Virus record (IMG/VR): IMGVR_UViG_3300008459_012190
Span: 1 to 53,516 of that record
DNA from: a virus
DNA: 53,516 nt
Reading direction: 5' to 3' (one strand)
The notes beneath the pieces were generated by a model that was not told the DNA's origin, searched no databases, and saw only the letters and a list, made by a program, of their open reading frames with translations. This document shows positions 32,730-39,919 of this stretch, in pieces; position 1 is the stretch's first letter; every line of letters starts with the position of its first letter. The translations under genes were made by a program, and so were the position numbers.

Positions 32730-33884
32730 ATGGATAAATCTTATATAGTCAAAATAACTCAACAAATCGTAGATAAATCCTTTACTTCATCAATTGAAAG
32801 AAAAATTTTTCAACATGATAATAGGATTAATTTGCGATGTCCATATTGTCTTGAAGGTAGAACGAAGGGTAAAAAAAGAGGTAATGTCTATTTTGATAAG
32901 CTTATATATGTTTGTTTTCGATGTGGTAAAAAAACTAACTTTGATAGATTTACAAAGGATTTTGGACTAAGGTTAGATCCAGATAAAAAATTAGAAATTA
33001 TAGACCACCTCAATTCACAGATATCTCTTCAAGATGCTGAAGAAGATTTGATGGAAACTGAGTTAAATAAACTACTTGATTTTACAGATCTTGAAAGAAT
33101 ATTTAATAATGGTGAAAATATAATCACCGACTTTGAGCCTATCAAACCCAAGACAGGTCTTTATGACTATCTAATTAACAGAGGAATTCCATCACAATTT
33201 CATCAGAATATTTGGGGAGCTAAATATTGGATCAATGATGAAAAATGGGAACCAATTCTTGTATTACTCAATCGAAAGGGAAACAAAATACTTGGTTGTC
33301 AAATCAGAAATCTTAAAGATGGGAAACGTAGATTATTCAAAATTTATAATTACGAAACTCTTTATAAATGGATTTATAATGTTGAAGAGATAACAGATAT
33401 AGATGCAACACAATTGGTAATTTACAACAAATTGAGTTTGTACTTCAACATTTTGAATGTAGATTTCTCTCAAACTATTACTGTTTTTGAAGGATACTTG
33501 GATTCATTATTCTATCCAAATAGTATTGGTGTTGTTGGTGTAAATACTGATATGAAATTCTTAGAAAACAACGACTTGGAATTACAATACTTTTATGATA
33601 ATGATTCGGCTGGTTTCCAAAAGTCAGAAGAAAAGATAAAATCAGGATACTCAGTTTTTCTTTGGAAAAAATTGTTTGAATCTATTGTTGAAAAAAAGAA
33701 TTCTCAAGATCCATATGGTTTAATGTATCGAATATCTAAAGTTAAAGATTTGAATAAACTTGCTGAGTTGTCATCAGAACCTTATAAAAAGTTCAATCTT
33801 AAACAATTTTTCTCTAATGATTTGTTGGATCTTAGATGGATACCAAAGAAAGAAAAAAGAAAATTTAGTCGAGTAATGATTTAA
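32730..33884 (+). CDS. DNA primase (DnaG/gp61-type)
   Basis: 384 residues. A zinc ribbon at the N-terminus (C37, C40, C62, C65) is followed by a region typical of the primase RNA-polymerase domain and a TOPRIM fold: the catalytic Glu E254 in TVFEGYLDSL and the D290-x-D292 pair in FYDNDSAGF. T4 gp61 is 342 residues, so this length is normal for a stand-alone phage primase without a helicase domain. It synthesises RNA primers for the lagging strand. The gene has no clear promoter of either class; a TATATA string lies about 20 bases upstream. It converges with, and overlaps by 20 bases, the gene at 33865-34125. Confidence 0.85.
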   Translation: MDKSYIVKITQQIVDKSFTSSIERKIFQHDNRINLRCPYCLEGRTKGKKRGNVYFDKLIYVCFRCGKKTNFDRFTKDFGLRLDPDKKLEIIDHLNSQISLQDAEEDLMETELNKLLDFTDLERIFNNGENIITDFEPIKPKTGLYDYLINRGIPSQFHQNIWGAKYWINDEKWEPILVLLNRKGNKILGCQIRNLKDGKRRLFKIYNYETLYKWIYNVEEITDIDATQLVIYNKLSLYFNILNVDFSQTITVFEGYLDSLFYPNSIGVVGVNTDMKFLENNDLELQYFYDNDSAGFQKSEEKIKSGYSVFLWKKLFESIVEKKNSQDPYGLMYRISKVKDLNKLAELSSEPYKKFNLKQFFSNDLLDLRWIPKKEKRKFSRVMI

Positions 33885-34125
33885 GGTTTTCTTTCCTATT
33901 TTCAATTTGTTCCAATTTTTTTAGAAATTCTGGTATTTCTACCAATTTATCCACTAATAAACCTTGGGCAAAATTCATGGCTTGAAATTCAGATGGAACA
34001 CTAACCTCTGCTTGAAATCCTAAACATTCGATTTTGTAGACGTGAAAAACATCATCGATTTCTTCTGTAATTGTAGATTGTTCTAGTATTTTTTTTCGAA
34101 GATATTTAAAAACGTTCTTATTCAT
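33865..34125 (-). CDS. Small protein with tag-like N-terminus
   Basis: 86 residues starting MNKNVFKYLRKKILEQSTITEE, basic-aromatic then I-L-E-Q, a looser version of the tag (compare ILEQQ in the gene at 9444). The remaining 65 residues contain a VPSEFQAMNFAQ segment. A very similar pattern, MPSEFDGQGF, occurs in the tagged protein at 34988-35335. The two may be distant paralogues. Function unknown. It starts 4 bases inside the HNH gene's end (ATGA overlap). Confidence 0.55.
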   Translation of the reverse strand: MNKNVFKYLRKKILEQSTITEEIDDVFHVYKIECLGFQAEVSVPSEFQAMNFAQGLLVDKLVEIPEFLKKLEQIENRKENLKSLLD

Positions 34126-34595
34126 ATAAAGATATATTTTTTATTTTTATATGTACCATTTTTCAATCTTAGATAAGTGTAGAAATCAGAATTTCCACGC
34201 TCGTTATTACAATCAAGACAGCAAGTGATTAGATTTACTTGACAATTGTTACCACCTTTTGAAATTGGTATAATGTGGTCAACAGTTATATTTGTTTCGG
34301 TCAGAGATTGTCTGCAAAAAATGCATTTTGGATTTTTAGATTCCTCCAAGAATTCTTTAGCGAAACCAGTGGTTCTTCTTTTAACGTTTTTTCCGTTCCA
34401 TTTCAGTCCGATAATTACAATATTTTTATAAATCTTATATTTTTTTCTAAAAATTGTGCAACTTATGTAGTTCGGATTTAGAAAAATAATAAATTTAATT
34501 AAATATTTCCATTTACAATAAAGTTTTAAATCAACAAATATGAAATGTTCATGTTTGTTTTTATATAGTTGGTGTAGTATTTTTAATGTTGACAC
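34122..34595 (-). CDS. HNH endonuclease
   Basis: 157 residues with a C-terminal HNH/zinc module: CIFCRQSL, then VDHIIPISKGG with the catalytic His pair, LITCCLDCNNERG. This is the standard HNH layout with four zinc Cys (C-x2-C ... C-x2-C). The N-terminal 70 residues are basic and hydrophobic and may include a spurious extension; the true start could be further in. HNH enzymes in phages are often free-standing homing endonucleases. Its closeness to the interrupted polymerase gene (about 2.9 kb) and to the intron-bearing tRNA makes it a candidate homing enzyme for one of them, which is speculation. Confidence 0.75.
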   Translation of the reverse strand: MSTLKILHQLYKNKHEHFIFVDLKLYCKWKYLIKFIIFLNPNYISCTIFRKKYKIYKNIVIIGLKWNGKNVKRRTTGFAKEFLEESKNPKCIFCRQSLTETNITVDHIIPISKGGNNCQVNLITCCLDCNNERGNSDFYTYLRLKNGTYKNKKYIFI

Positions 34596-34628
34596 TCATT
34601 GGATTTAGTTTTTTAATCCCATTTATAA

Positions 34629-34640
34629 AATAATATATAC
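34629..34640 (+). promoter_or_regulatory. Late-type TAATATATA element
   Basis: AATAATATATAC, 20 bases before the ATG at 34661 of the holin-like gene. Confidence 0.4.
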
Positions 34641-34660
34641 TTGAAAATTAATTTTGTTTT

Positions 34661-34954
34661 ATGGAAAGAATTAAGAAGAAATTTTCATGGGGTGAATTAT
34701 TCTCCAATGAAACCGGTAAAACTTCAGCAACAGCCTTTTGTGGTGTTGTAATTTGTATTTCTGGTACGTTAACTTTTGTATTGGGTTGTGTTGATAAAAT
34801 GTGGGTTACACATACAATTGATGTTATAAATCAATCTATTATGTTTGTTGGTATCGGAGCTGCTCTTATGGGTGTCAGAAAAGTTGTGGATTCTAGAAAT
34901 CCTGTTGATCCAAATCAATATCCACAAGATCCAAATCAAATGATTAACTCTTAA
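34661..34954 (+). CDS. Holin-like small membrane protein
   Basis: 97 residues with two hydrophobic segments (about 22-44 and 64-80: ATAFCGVVICISGTLTF and SIMFVGIGAALMGV) separated by a charged turn, and a Pro/Asn/Gln-rich tail. The two-helix topology and late-type promoter fit a class II holin; no family-level motif proves it. The transglycosylase here is packaged rather than obviously lytic, so no holin-endolysin pair is visible nearby. It stands alone on the plus strand and ends in a terminator. Confidence 0.45.
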   Translation: MERIKKKFSWGELFSNETGKTSATAFCGVVICISGTLTFVLGCVDKMWVTHTIDVINQSIMFVGIGAALMGVRKVVDSRNPVDPNQYPQDPNQMINS

Positions 34955-34956
34955 AA

Positions 34957-34990
34957 CTAAAAAACCTCTCAAATGAGAGGTTTTTTTTTA
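34957..34990. terminator. Bidirectional terminator
   Basis: Stem AACCTCTC/GAGAGGTT with loop AAAT and flanking A- and T-runs, between two convergent genes. Confidence 0.85.
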
Positions 34991-35335
34991 TTTTCTATGT
35001 CTTCTATGTCTTTTTGATTCTAGTATAGCTTTACCTGTGATTATATCTAAAACTTTTCTTTCAGCCTCCGCCATTTCTGGATATCCACCAGAAAATGATA
35101 TTTTTTTATGTTTTCCTTCACTATTAGCTACTAAGAAACCTTGTCCATCGAATTCAGATGGCATAGTAACAGTAAATCCATTTATGTTTACCTCACTTGT
35201 CTCACCCTTACTTAATTTCTGTAATTGGTTCATTTCATCTTGTGTTATTTGGTATGAATTAGAATCAACTGGATTTTTTTCCACAGAATCATCTTCAGGA
35301 TAGTAGAACTCATTGAATTTTTTTAAAATACTCAT
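34988..35335 (-). CDS. Tagged small protein
   Basis: 115 residues beginning MSILKKFNEFYYPEDDS (tag), with a mature part carrying VNINGFTVTMPSEFDGQGF, a segment similar to one in the gene at 33865-34125, and a basic C-terminus (KRHRRHRK). No family recognised. A TAATATATAAA element precedes it. It ends in a shared bidirectional terminator. Confidence 0.6.
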   Translation of the reverse strand: MSILKKFNEFYYPEDDSVEKNPVDSNSYQITQDEMNQLQKLSKGETSEVNINGFTVTMPSEFDGQGFLVANSEGKHKKISFSGGYPEMAEAERKVLDIITGKAILESKRHRRHRK

Positions 35336-35350
35336 AATCCTTTGTTTTTT

Positions 35351-35361
35351 TTTATATATTA
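35351..35361 (-). promoter_or_regulatory. Late-type TAATATATA element
   Basis: Minus-strand TAATATATAAA, about 15 bases before the ATG at 35335. Confidence 0.4.
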
Positions 35362-35365
35362 TTTT

Positions 35366-35659
35366 TTAGAAATCAAATCGATCCTCATGAAATGGTGGTG
35401 GCTCTTTTGGTAAATCCAATTCCTTTAAAAATAATTCAAAATCATCATCAAATATATCATCAATCTTTTCTTCCCTATCGATTGTTTTGTAGTGATTGTC
35501 AATCTTTTCCTTTAATTTTGGATTTGTTAAATATCTAAATTTAAATTCCTCAAATAATGATTTGGATATTTTAGATACTTCCCTACCCCCATTAGTCATG
35601 TCTTTCTCCTCTAACCAAATTAAATATTTTGGATATAGTTTATCTTCATTGATTGGCAT
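35366..35659 (-). CDS. Hypothetical protein
   Basis: 97 residues, charged and helical (YPKYLIWLEEKDMTNGG... EELDLPKEPPPF), with an acidic C-terminal half. No family recognised. It follows the nuclease-like gene by 7 bases and is probably co-transcribed; the association could mean it regulates or neutralises that protein, but nothing shows this. Confidence 0.45.
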   Translation of the reverse strand: MPINEDKLYPKYLIWLEEKDMTNGGREVSKISKSLFEEFKFRYLTNPKLKEKIDNHYKTIDREEKIDDIFDDDFELFLKELDLPKEPPPFHEDRFDF

Positions 35660-35666
35660 TATCTAT

Positions 35667-36452
35667 TCAATATTTTTTATTTACCAAACAACGATACGGT
35701 AAAGTAATTGTTTGGTTATCACTATCAAATACCCCACCCTCATTATTAAATAACAAACATTTTTCTCTAAAAGCTCTATTTGGATCTACAAAAGCAATAA
35801 AATCTGTATCATATTTTTTTATAACACCACTTGATTTTATTATAACCACTCCTCTTTCTTTGAAATTATCAAATTTCAAAGGTTTCACTTGACAAGTTTT
35901 CTCTACACCATCAATATAAAAAGTGATGTCAATCCCCAAAACCATGTCTTTATAAGAAGATGTTACTTCTCTTATTGGTTTAGATTCGGGTCCATATAAA
36001 GTTTGAATAAATGTTGCAACAAAATCCTCATTATTTTCACCTGCAATTTCAGTATATCTAATTGTGTCCCAAACGGACAATTCACCAGGATTGGATTTGA
36101 AAAATTTACCGTTCTCATCAAACAAATCTCCACAAGATTTTTCGATGGTGTCTACAAGATGACTGTAGTTAGTGATACCAAATTTTTTCCAAATTTTTGT
36201 AATTAATAATCGGTTGGTGTTTACTTTACCTAAAACAGAAAATTCCCTACCAGGTATCTGTCCTTTCTCATAATTATAAGATTTATAAACAGTAACCGAT
36301 TTTCCATTTGGATCAGTAAGAACTACTATTCTTTCTTTATAGGTTTTTTCAAGTAATTGATTGATGAAAGTTTTGTAGGAATTGAATTCCGTATTTGTTA
36401 GGACAAAATTGTCATTTCTTGATTCGTTTACTACGGTACTAAATTTATTCAT
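35667..36452 (-). CDS. Tagged PD-(D/E)XK-nuclease-like protein
   Basis: 261 residues from ATG 36452 (MNKFSTVVNESRND, a tag with V-N-E). A nuclease-fold signature is visible: a helix with E139/E142 in EIAGENNEDFVATFI, then D175 in LGIDITFYIDG, then Q188-x-K190 in TCQVKP, i.e. the E...D...[EQ]xK pattern of PD-(D/E)XK enzymes, followed by a strand-helix-strand (VVIIKSSGVIKKY). The N-terminal 130 residues form another domain. A capsid-borne nuclease would be injected with the phage DNA and could act on host DNA or mobile elements. Both the fold and the packaging are inferred from pattern. Confidence 0.6.
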   Translation of the reverse strand: MNKFSTVVNESRNDNFVLTNTEFNSYKTFINQLLEKTYKERIVVLTDPNGKSVTVYKSYNYEKGQIPGREFSVLGKVNTNRLLITKIWKKFGITNYSHLVDTIEKSCGDLFDENGKFFKSNPGELSVWDTIRYTEIAGENNEDFVATFIQTLYGPESKPIREVTSSYKDMVLGIDITFYIDGVEKTCQVKPLKFDNFKERGVVIIKSSGVIKKYDTDFIAFVDPNRAFREKCLLFNNEGGVFDSDNQTITLPYRCLVNKKY

Positions 36453-36455
36453 CAA

Positions 36456-36465
36456 TTATATATTA
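36456..36465 (-). promoter_or_regulatory. Late-type TAATATATA element
   Basis: Minus-strand TAATATATAA, 3 bases before the ATG at 36452. It shares the preceding AAAAG with the element before 11311. Confidence 0.5.
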
Positions 36466-36469
36466 CTTT

Positions 36470-37700
36470 TTAAAATCCTGAGAAAATGTCCAACACAACA
36501 CTCAATCTTTTAGTTATTAATGGTAATCCTAAAGGCTCAATAATAGAATTGATTGGTGATAGAATACATTTCTCAAACTGAGTATCTAGGTCAATTTCTG
36601 GAGCCATCTCAATAGGATATGAACCTCGGATAAAAGCAAATATGTCATTCTGTGAAGTATTTTTACAATAATAATATTTAATCTTATCACCAGATTTTAT
36701 GAATTCATATTTTGTTTGTAAATTCTTATTCTTATGAAGTAGATGGTTATGGTAAGCAGAAGCCTTTACGGCAAAGTGTGCACCAGATACAAATTCGAGT
36801 TTATTTTTGTCATTCAAAACTTTTTCCTCGTATTTGGAACAAGATGATTGCATACATATTTCATCTATTCTATCAGGCACACAAAGGTCAAACTCTTTTT
36901 TAAGATTTTTAACTAACTTCAAGAGTTCCTTGATATTGAATGTATCGGGATGTTCAAACAAATATTTTACAATACCAAGAATTTTATCCCTCGCAAAAAG
37001 TGGTGTTGATGACCTTACAAGTTCTACTCCTTTTGGGAAAATATAATTCAATCTATCGTAAGGAATTCCATCTTCATAAACAATGTGCTGAATGTATTTC
37101 TTCTTAGCAATTGATATGATTGATTCGGAAATTCTTTCAAGTTCAAAGTCTTGTTTGTTTTCAACACCATAAGTTGCTGCGTGTTCGTCTAAGCATTTCT
37201 TGAAATATCCGGCGTATCTATGTTTGTCTAGTGCGTGAATAAATTCAAGTTCATCTTTATAAACATGTCTCCATTCACAATGATCCATTGCTGGTTTGAA
37301 CGATACAAATAGTGAATCAGTATCTGCATAAATAGAAACTTCTTCACCCTTTGGTATTGGTGTTACATTTTTTAGATTCATTGATTCGTGCAATTCTGTA
37401 TCTAAATGCCATTGCTCATACCAATAGTCCTCGTTTACCTTATTCATAGTTTGGGTGAGGTTACGACCTTCTGCGGTGATTGTGCCGGCTACGTAGTTAT
37501 TGAATAGGATGAAATAGGGTGCTGCGAATGCTCCGTATGACCCATTTAAGACAAGTTTTAGTCATTTCCCCCCACCGATTACTCAGTGGGGGCTAAAAAA
37601 GCGCGAGCTGGAGGGCATTGTAGTATTCTACCTCCCTTTTCAGCTCGCTTGCTTTATTTTTGAGTGAATTAATTTTTTCTAATTTTTGTTCTTTAGTCAT
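36470..37700 (-). CDS. C-terminal part of family B DNA polymerase, interrupted by a 40-base element
   Basis: Reading starts at ATG 37700 and gives 34 residues (to Q31-L-A-L34 of EYYNALQLAL), then a TTT codon and TAG stop. 40 bases later the frame resumes with KLVLNGSYGAF, the polymerase motif B, and runs to 36470. The joined product would be 396 residues: motif B, then motif C YADTDS, then KKKY and the thumb with VELVRSSTP, as in the last part of T4 gp43 (898 residues). Exonuclease domain and motif A are not present, so the polymerase is split with its N-terminal half encoded elsewhere. The frame between the element and ATG 37447 is open but has no start codon, so translation must come from upstream. 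See the bypass element. Confidence 0.8.
37559..37598 (-). other. Candidate translational bypassing element (40 bases, gene 60-like)
   Basis: Between codon CTT (Leu34, 37599-37601) and codon AAA (motif B Lys, 37556-37558) lie 40 bases: TTT, TAG, a 10-bp stem with a GUAA tetraloop (37569-37578 paired with 37583-37592), GGAAA, TGA and CTA. The last triplet CTA matches the CTT before the gap in its first two bases, like the take-off and landing codons of T4 gene 60. No frameshift can cross it, because TAG and TGA block both relevant frames. Confidence 0.75.
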
Positions 37701-37713
37701 GTTACTAAATTTA

Positions 37714-37725
37714 AAATATATAATA
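37714..37725 (-). promoter_or_regulatory. Late-type TATATA element before the polymerase fragment
   Basis: Minus-strand TATTATATATTT, 13 bases before the ATG at 37700, just downstream of the purB stop. A promoter here would make the C-terminal polymerase gene an independent unit. Confidence 0.35.
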
Positions 37726-37726
37726 G

Positions 37727-39067
37727 TTATACTCCAAAATAATTAAAAGGTGTTAACTCTTTTAACTCTTTTTTCAACTCCTCACTCACATCCAATTTAT
37801 CAATAAACTTCCAAATATCTTCCTTACTGATATTTTCTTTACCCCTTGTAAGTCCTTTCAATACTTCATATGGATTTTTAAATCCTTCTCTTCTTAAAAT
37901 GGTTTGAATACCCTCTGAAACTATAGCCCAATTAGATTCCAAATCTTTATCAATCTTTTCTTTATTAATAACTAATTTATTAATTCCCTTTTTGATTGAA
38001 TTTATACTTATTTGAATATGTGCCATTGGAACCCCAACATTTCTTAGAACAGTTGAATCCGTTAAATCCCTTTGAAGTCTTGATATAGGTAACTTTTCTG
38101 ATAAGTGACTTAATATTGAGTTAGCCATTCCCAAATTACCTTCAGCATTTTCAAAATCAATTGGATTTACTTTATGTGGCATTACGGAAGAACCAACCTC
38201 TCCAAGTTTTGTTACTTGTATAAAATAATCCATTGAAATATACTGCCAAATATCTTTACAAAAATCTAATAATATAGTGTTTATTCTTCTTAGGTTATCA
38301 AAAAAGGCACATAAGTTATCATAGTGTTCAATTTGAGTTGTATATTGATATCTTTTTAAGCCAAATTTTGATAAAAATTCATCTGAAAACCTTTTCCAAT
38401 CTACATTTGGGTAAGAAACCTTATGTGCGTTGAAGTTACCAACTGCACCACCGAACTTACCATAAAACTTCAAGTCCTTAATCATTGAAATTTGATTTTG
38501 CAATCTTTCAACAAAAACCATTATCTCTTTGCTCATCTTGGTAGGAGAAGCTGGCTGACCATGTGTCCTTGATAACATTACTATATCACCACAAGATTCT
38601 GACAAGTCAATCAATTTATCAACCAATCTATCCATTTCAACCAAATAAATATTTTCAAACCATCTTTTTATTGAAAGTGGTATGGCAGTATTATTAATAT
38701 CTTGTGATGTAAGTCCGAAATGGATAAATTCTTTCAAATGGGATAAACCAAGACTTGATATTTTTTCTTTGATAAAGTATTCCAAAGCTTTTACATCGTG
38801 TTTAACAGTACTTTCCACTGTTTTTAATGTAAAACAATCTTCTTGGCTAAAATTCTGATGTAAAGTTCTTAGTTTCATTATGGTTACATCATCTAATTCT
38901 TCGTCTGTTATGATTTTCTTCTCAATTAGAGAAATAAAATATTCAACTTCTACATAAATTCTCCATTTATTTAGTGCATATTCAGAAAAGTAAGGAGACA
39001 AGTTCTTTACTTGGTCTCTGTAACGACCATCTATGGGATTTATTGAGGTTATTTCGTTTAAATACAT
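37727..39067 (-). CDS. purB: Adenylosuccinate lyase
   Basis: 446 residues from ATG 39067, which lies 1 base after the clamp's stop; a longer start at 39097 would overlap the clamp. The product opens with NPIDGRY, like E. coli PurB (456 residues), and has H169 in SRTHGQPASPT (catalytic region) and the fumarase/aspartase-superfamily loop GSSVMPHKVNP (292-302, with the catalytic Ser). It splits adenylosuccinate to AMP and fumarate, and SAICAR to AICAR. In this phage it sits in a replication block, suggesting boosted purine supply or a deoxy-substrate variant. Confidence 0.9.
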   Translation of the reverse strand: MYLNEITSINPIDGRYRDQVKNLSPYFSEYALNKWRIYVEVEYFISLIEKKIITDEELDDVTIMKLRTLHQNFSQEDCFTLKTVESTVKHDVKALEYFIKEKISSLGLSHLKEFIHFGLTSQDINNTAIPLSIKRWFENIYLVEMDRLVDKLIDLSESCGDIVMLSRTHGQPASPTKMSKEIMVFVERLQNQISMIKDLKFYGKFGGAVGNFNAHKVSYPNVDWKRFSDEFLSKFGLKRYQYTTQIEHYDNLCAFFDNLRRINTILLDFCKDIWQYISMDYFIQVTKLGEVGSSVMPHKVNPIDFENAEGNLGMANSILSHLSEKLPISRLQRDLTDSTVLRNVGVPMAHIQISINSIKKGINKLVINKEKIDKDLESNWAIVSEGIQTILRREGFKNPYEVLKGLTRGKENISKEDIWKFIDKLDVSEELKKELKELTPFNYFGV

Positions 39068-39068
39068 A

Positions 39069-39851
39069 TTAGTCCTCGTTTGTGAAATCTTGTTCAAATG
39101 ATAACATTAGGTTGGAATCTTTATCTTTAACTAAAATAAAATTATCAAAGATATAAAAGTTTATAAATTCATCATCGTCATTAATATTAGATAGATATTT
39201 TTTACTGAATATGATGTTAGCATTATTTGTTTTGATTTCGTCTACCTCCAATTCCCATTTTGAAACTTCATTGAATGTGACTTTACTATTATCAACAGTT
39301 ATATTTAGTGTTTTATCTTCATTGTTGATTGATGATAATTTTTTTATGTTGCTGAAATCTTGGTTTGTGACTTTAAAGTTCCATTTAGCGTTTTTGGGGT
39401 TAAGTCTAGCATTTAATGTAGACTTTTGTAAATCTTTAATTCTATATTGTTCACCACCAATCGTAGATATTTTCAATTTATCATTTGTGAATTGAGCTGT
39501 TCTGATGTGCATTACAGTATCATCATCTGGCAAAGGTTTAAAAACTAAATCTAATTTGATTACCTTTTCGGGATTAAAGAATTTAAGATTTTTAGCGAAT
39601 TTATTAGCTGACGTGATGATAAAGTCAAAAGTTTCATCTTTGGTAAAATTATCAATAAAATCTTTAGTTTTTAATGTATATCCTTTGAAAGCGGTGATTG
39701 ATGTTTCATTACTAATAACTGAATACATAAGTATTTCATCTTGTTCAATTTTCATTTTTACCACATCTTCAATAGAAGTTAGATCGCTGAATTTAGTTAG
39801 AAATTCAGGGAAATTAGATTGGTTGAATTTTAGAGAGAGCTTCTGAGACAT
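39069..39851 (-). CDS. Sliding clamp (gp45-like)
   Basis: 260 residues with a pattern that fits a two-domain-per-subunit clamp of the T4 gp45/PCNA type: an N-terminal domain (about 1-120) and a C-terminal one with a long helix region around DFSNIKKLSS (about 165-175), a WELEVDE strand, an ANIIFSKKYLSNI segment, and final strands INFYIFDNFILVKDKDS and MLSFEQDF. T4 gp45 is 228 residues. The gp45-like assignment rests on these patterns, gene order (next to polymerase) and size, not on a firm motif. It is transcribed ahead of purB with a 1-base gap. Confidence 0.6.
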   Translation of the reverse strand: MSQKLSLKFNQSNFPEFLTKFSDLTSIEDVVKMKIEQDEILMYSVISNETSITAFKGYTLKTKDFIDNFTKDETFDFIITSANKFAKNLKFFNPEKVIKLDLVFKPLPDDDTVMHIRTAQFTNDKLKISTIGGEQYRIKDLQKSTLNARLNPKNAKWNFKVTNQDFSNIKKLSSINNEDKTLNITVDNSKVTFNEVSKWELEVDEIKTNNANIIFSKKYLSNINDDDEFINFYIFDNFILVKDKDSNLMLSFEQDFTNED

Positions 39852-39889
39852 ATTTCATGATATGGATTTGTTATGGATTTGTTTAAATG

Positions 39890-39918
39890 AAAAAGGTCCC
39901 TTTTTAAGGGACCTTTTT
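39890..39918 (-). terminator. Terminator after tRNA-Leu
   Basis: Stem AAAAAGGTCCCTT/AAGGGACCTTTTT, loop of about 3 bases, T-run on either strand. It lies 1 base after the tRNA 3' end and is the likely tRNA terminator, or an attenuator for the clamp operon. Confidence 0.8.
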
Positions 39919-39919
39919 G

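Noticed and set aside
37543-37565. Start of the polymerase C-terminal part at the ATG following GGGGGGAA (37563-37565)
   Set aside because: That ATG is in a different frame from motif B and terminates after about 22 codons.
37559-37598. Sequencing error or programmed frameshift in the polymerase
   Set aside because: A 40-base insert forming a perfect 10-bp GNRA hairpin is not a typical error, and stop codons in both relevant frames exclude a simple frameshift.
37727-39067. Direct evidence for 2-aminoadenine (Z) DNA
   Set aside because: purB alone is not enough; no purZ, datZ or related gene is in the window, so it is only raised as a question.
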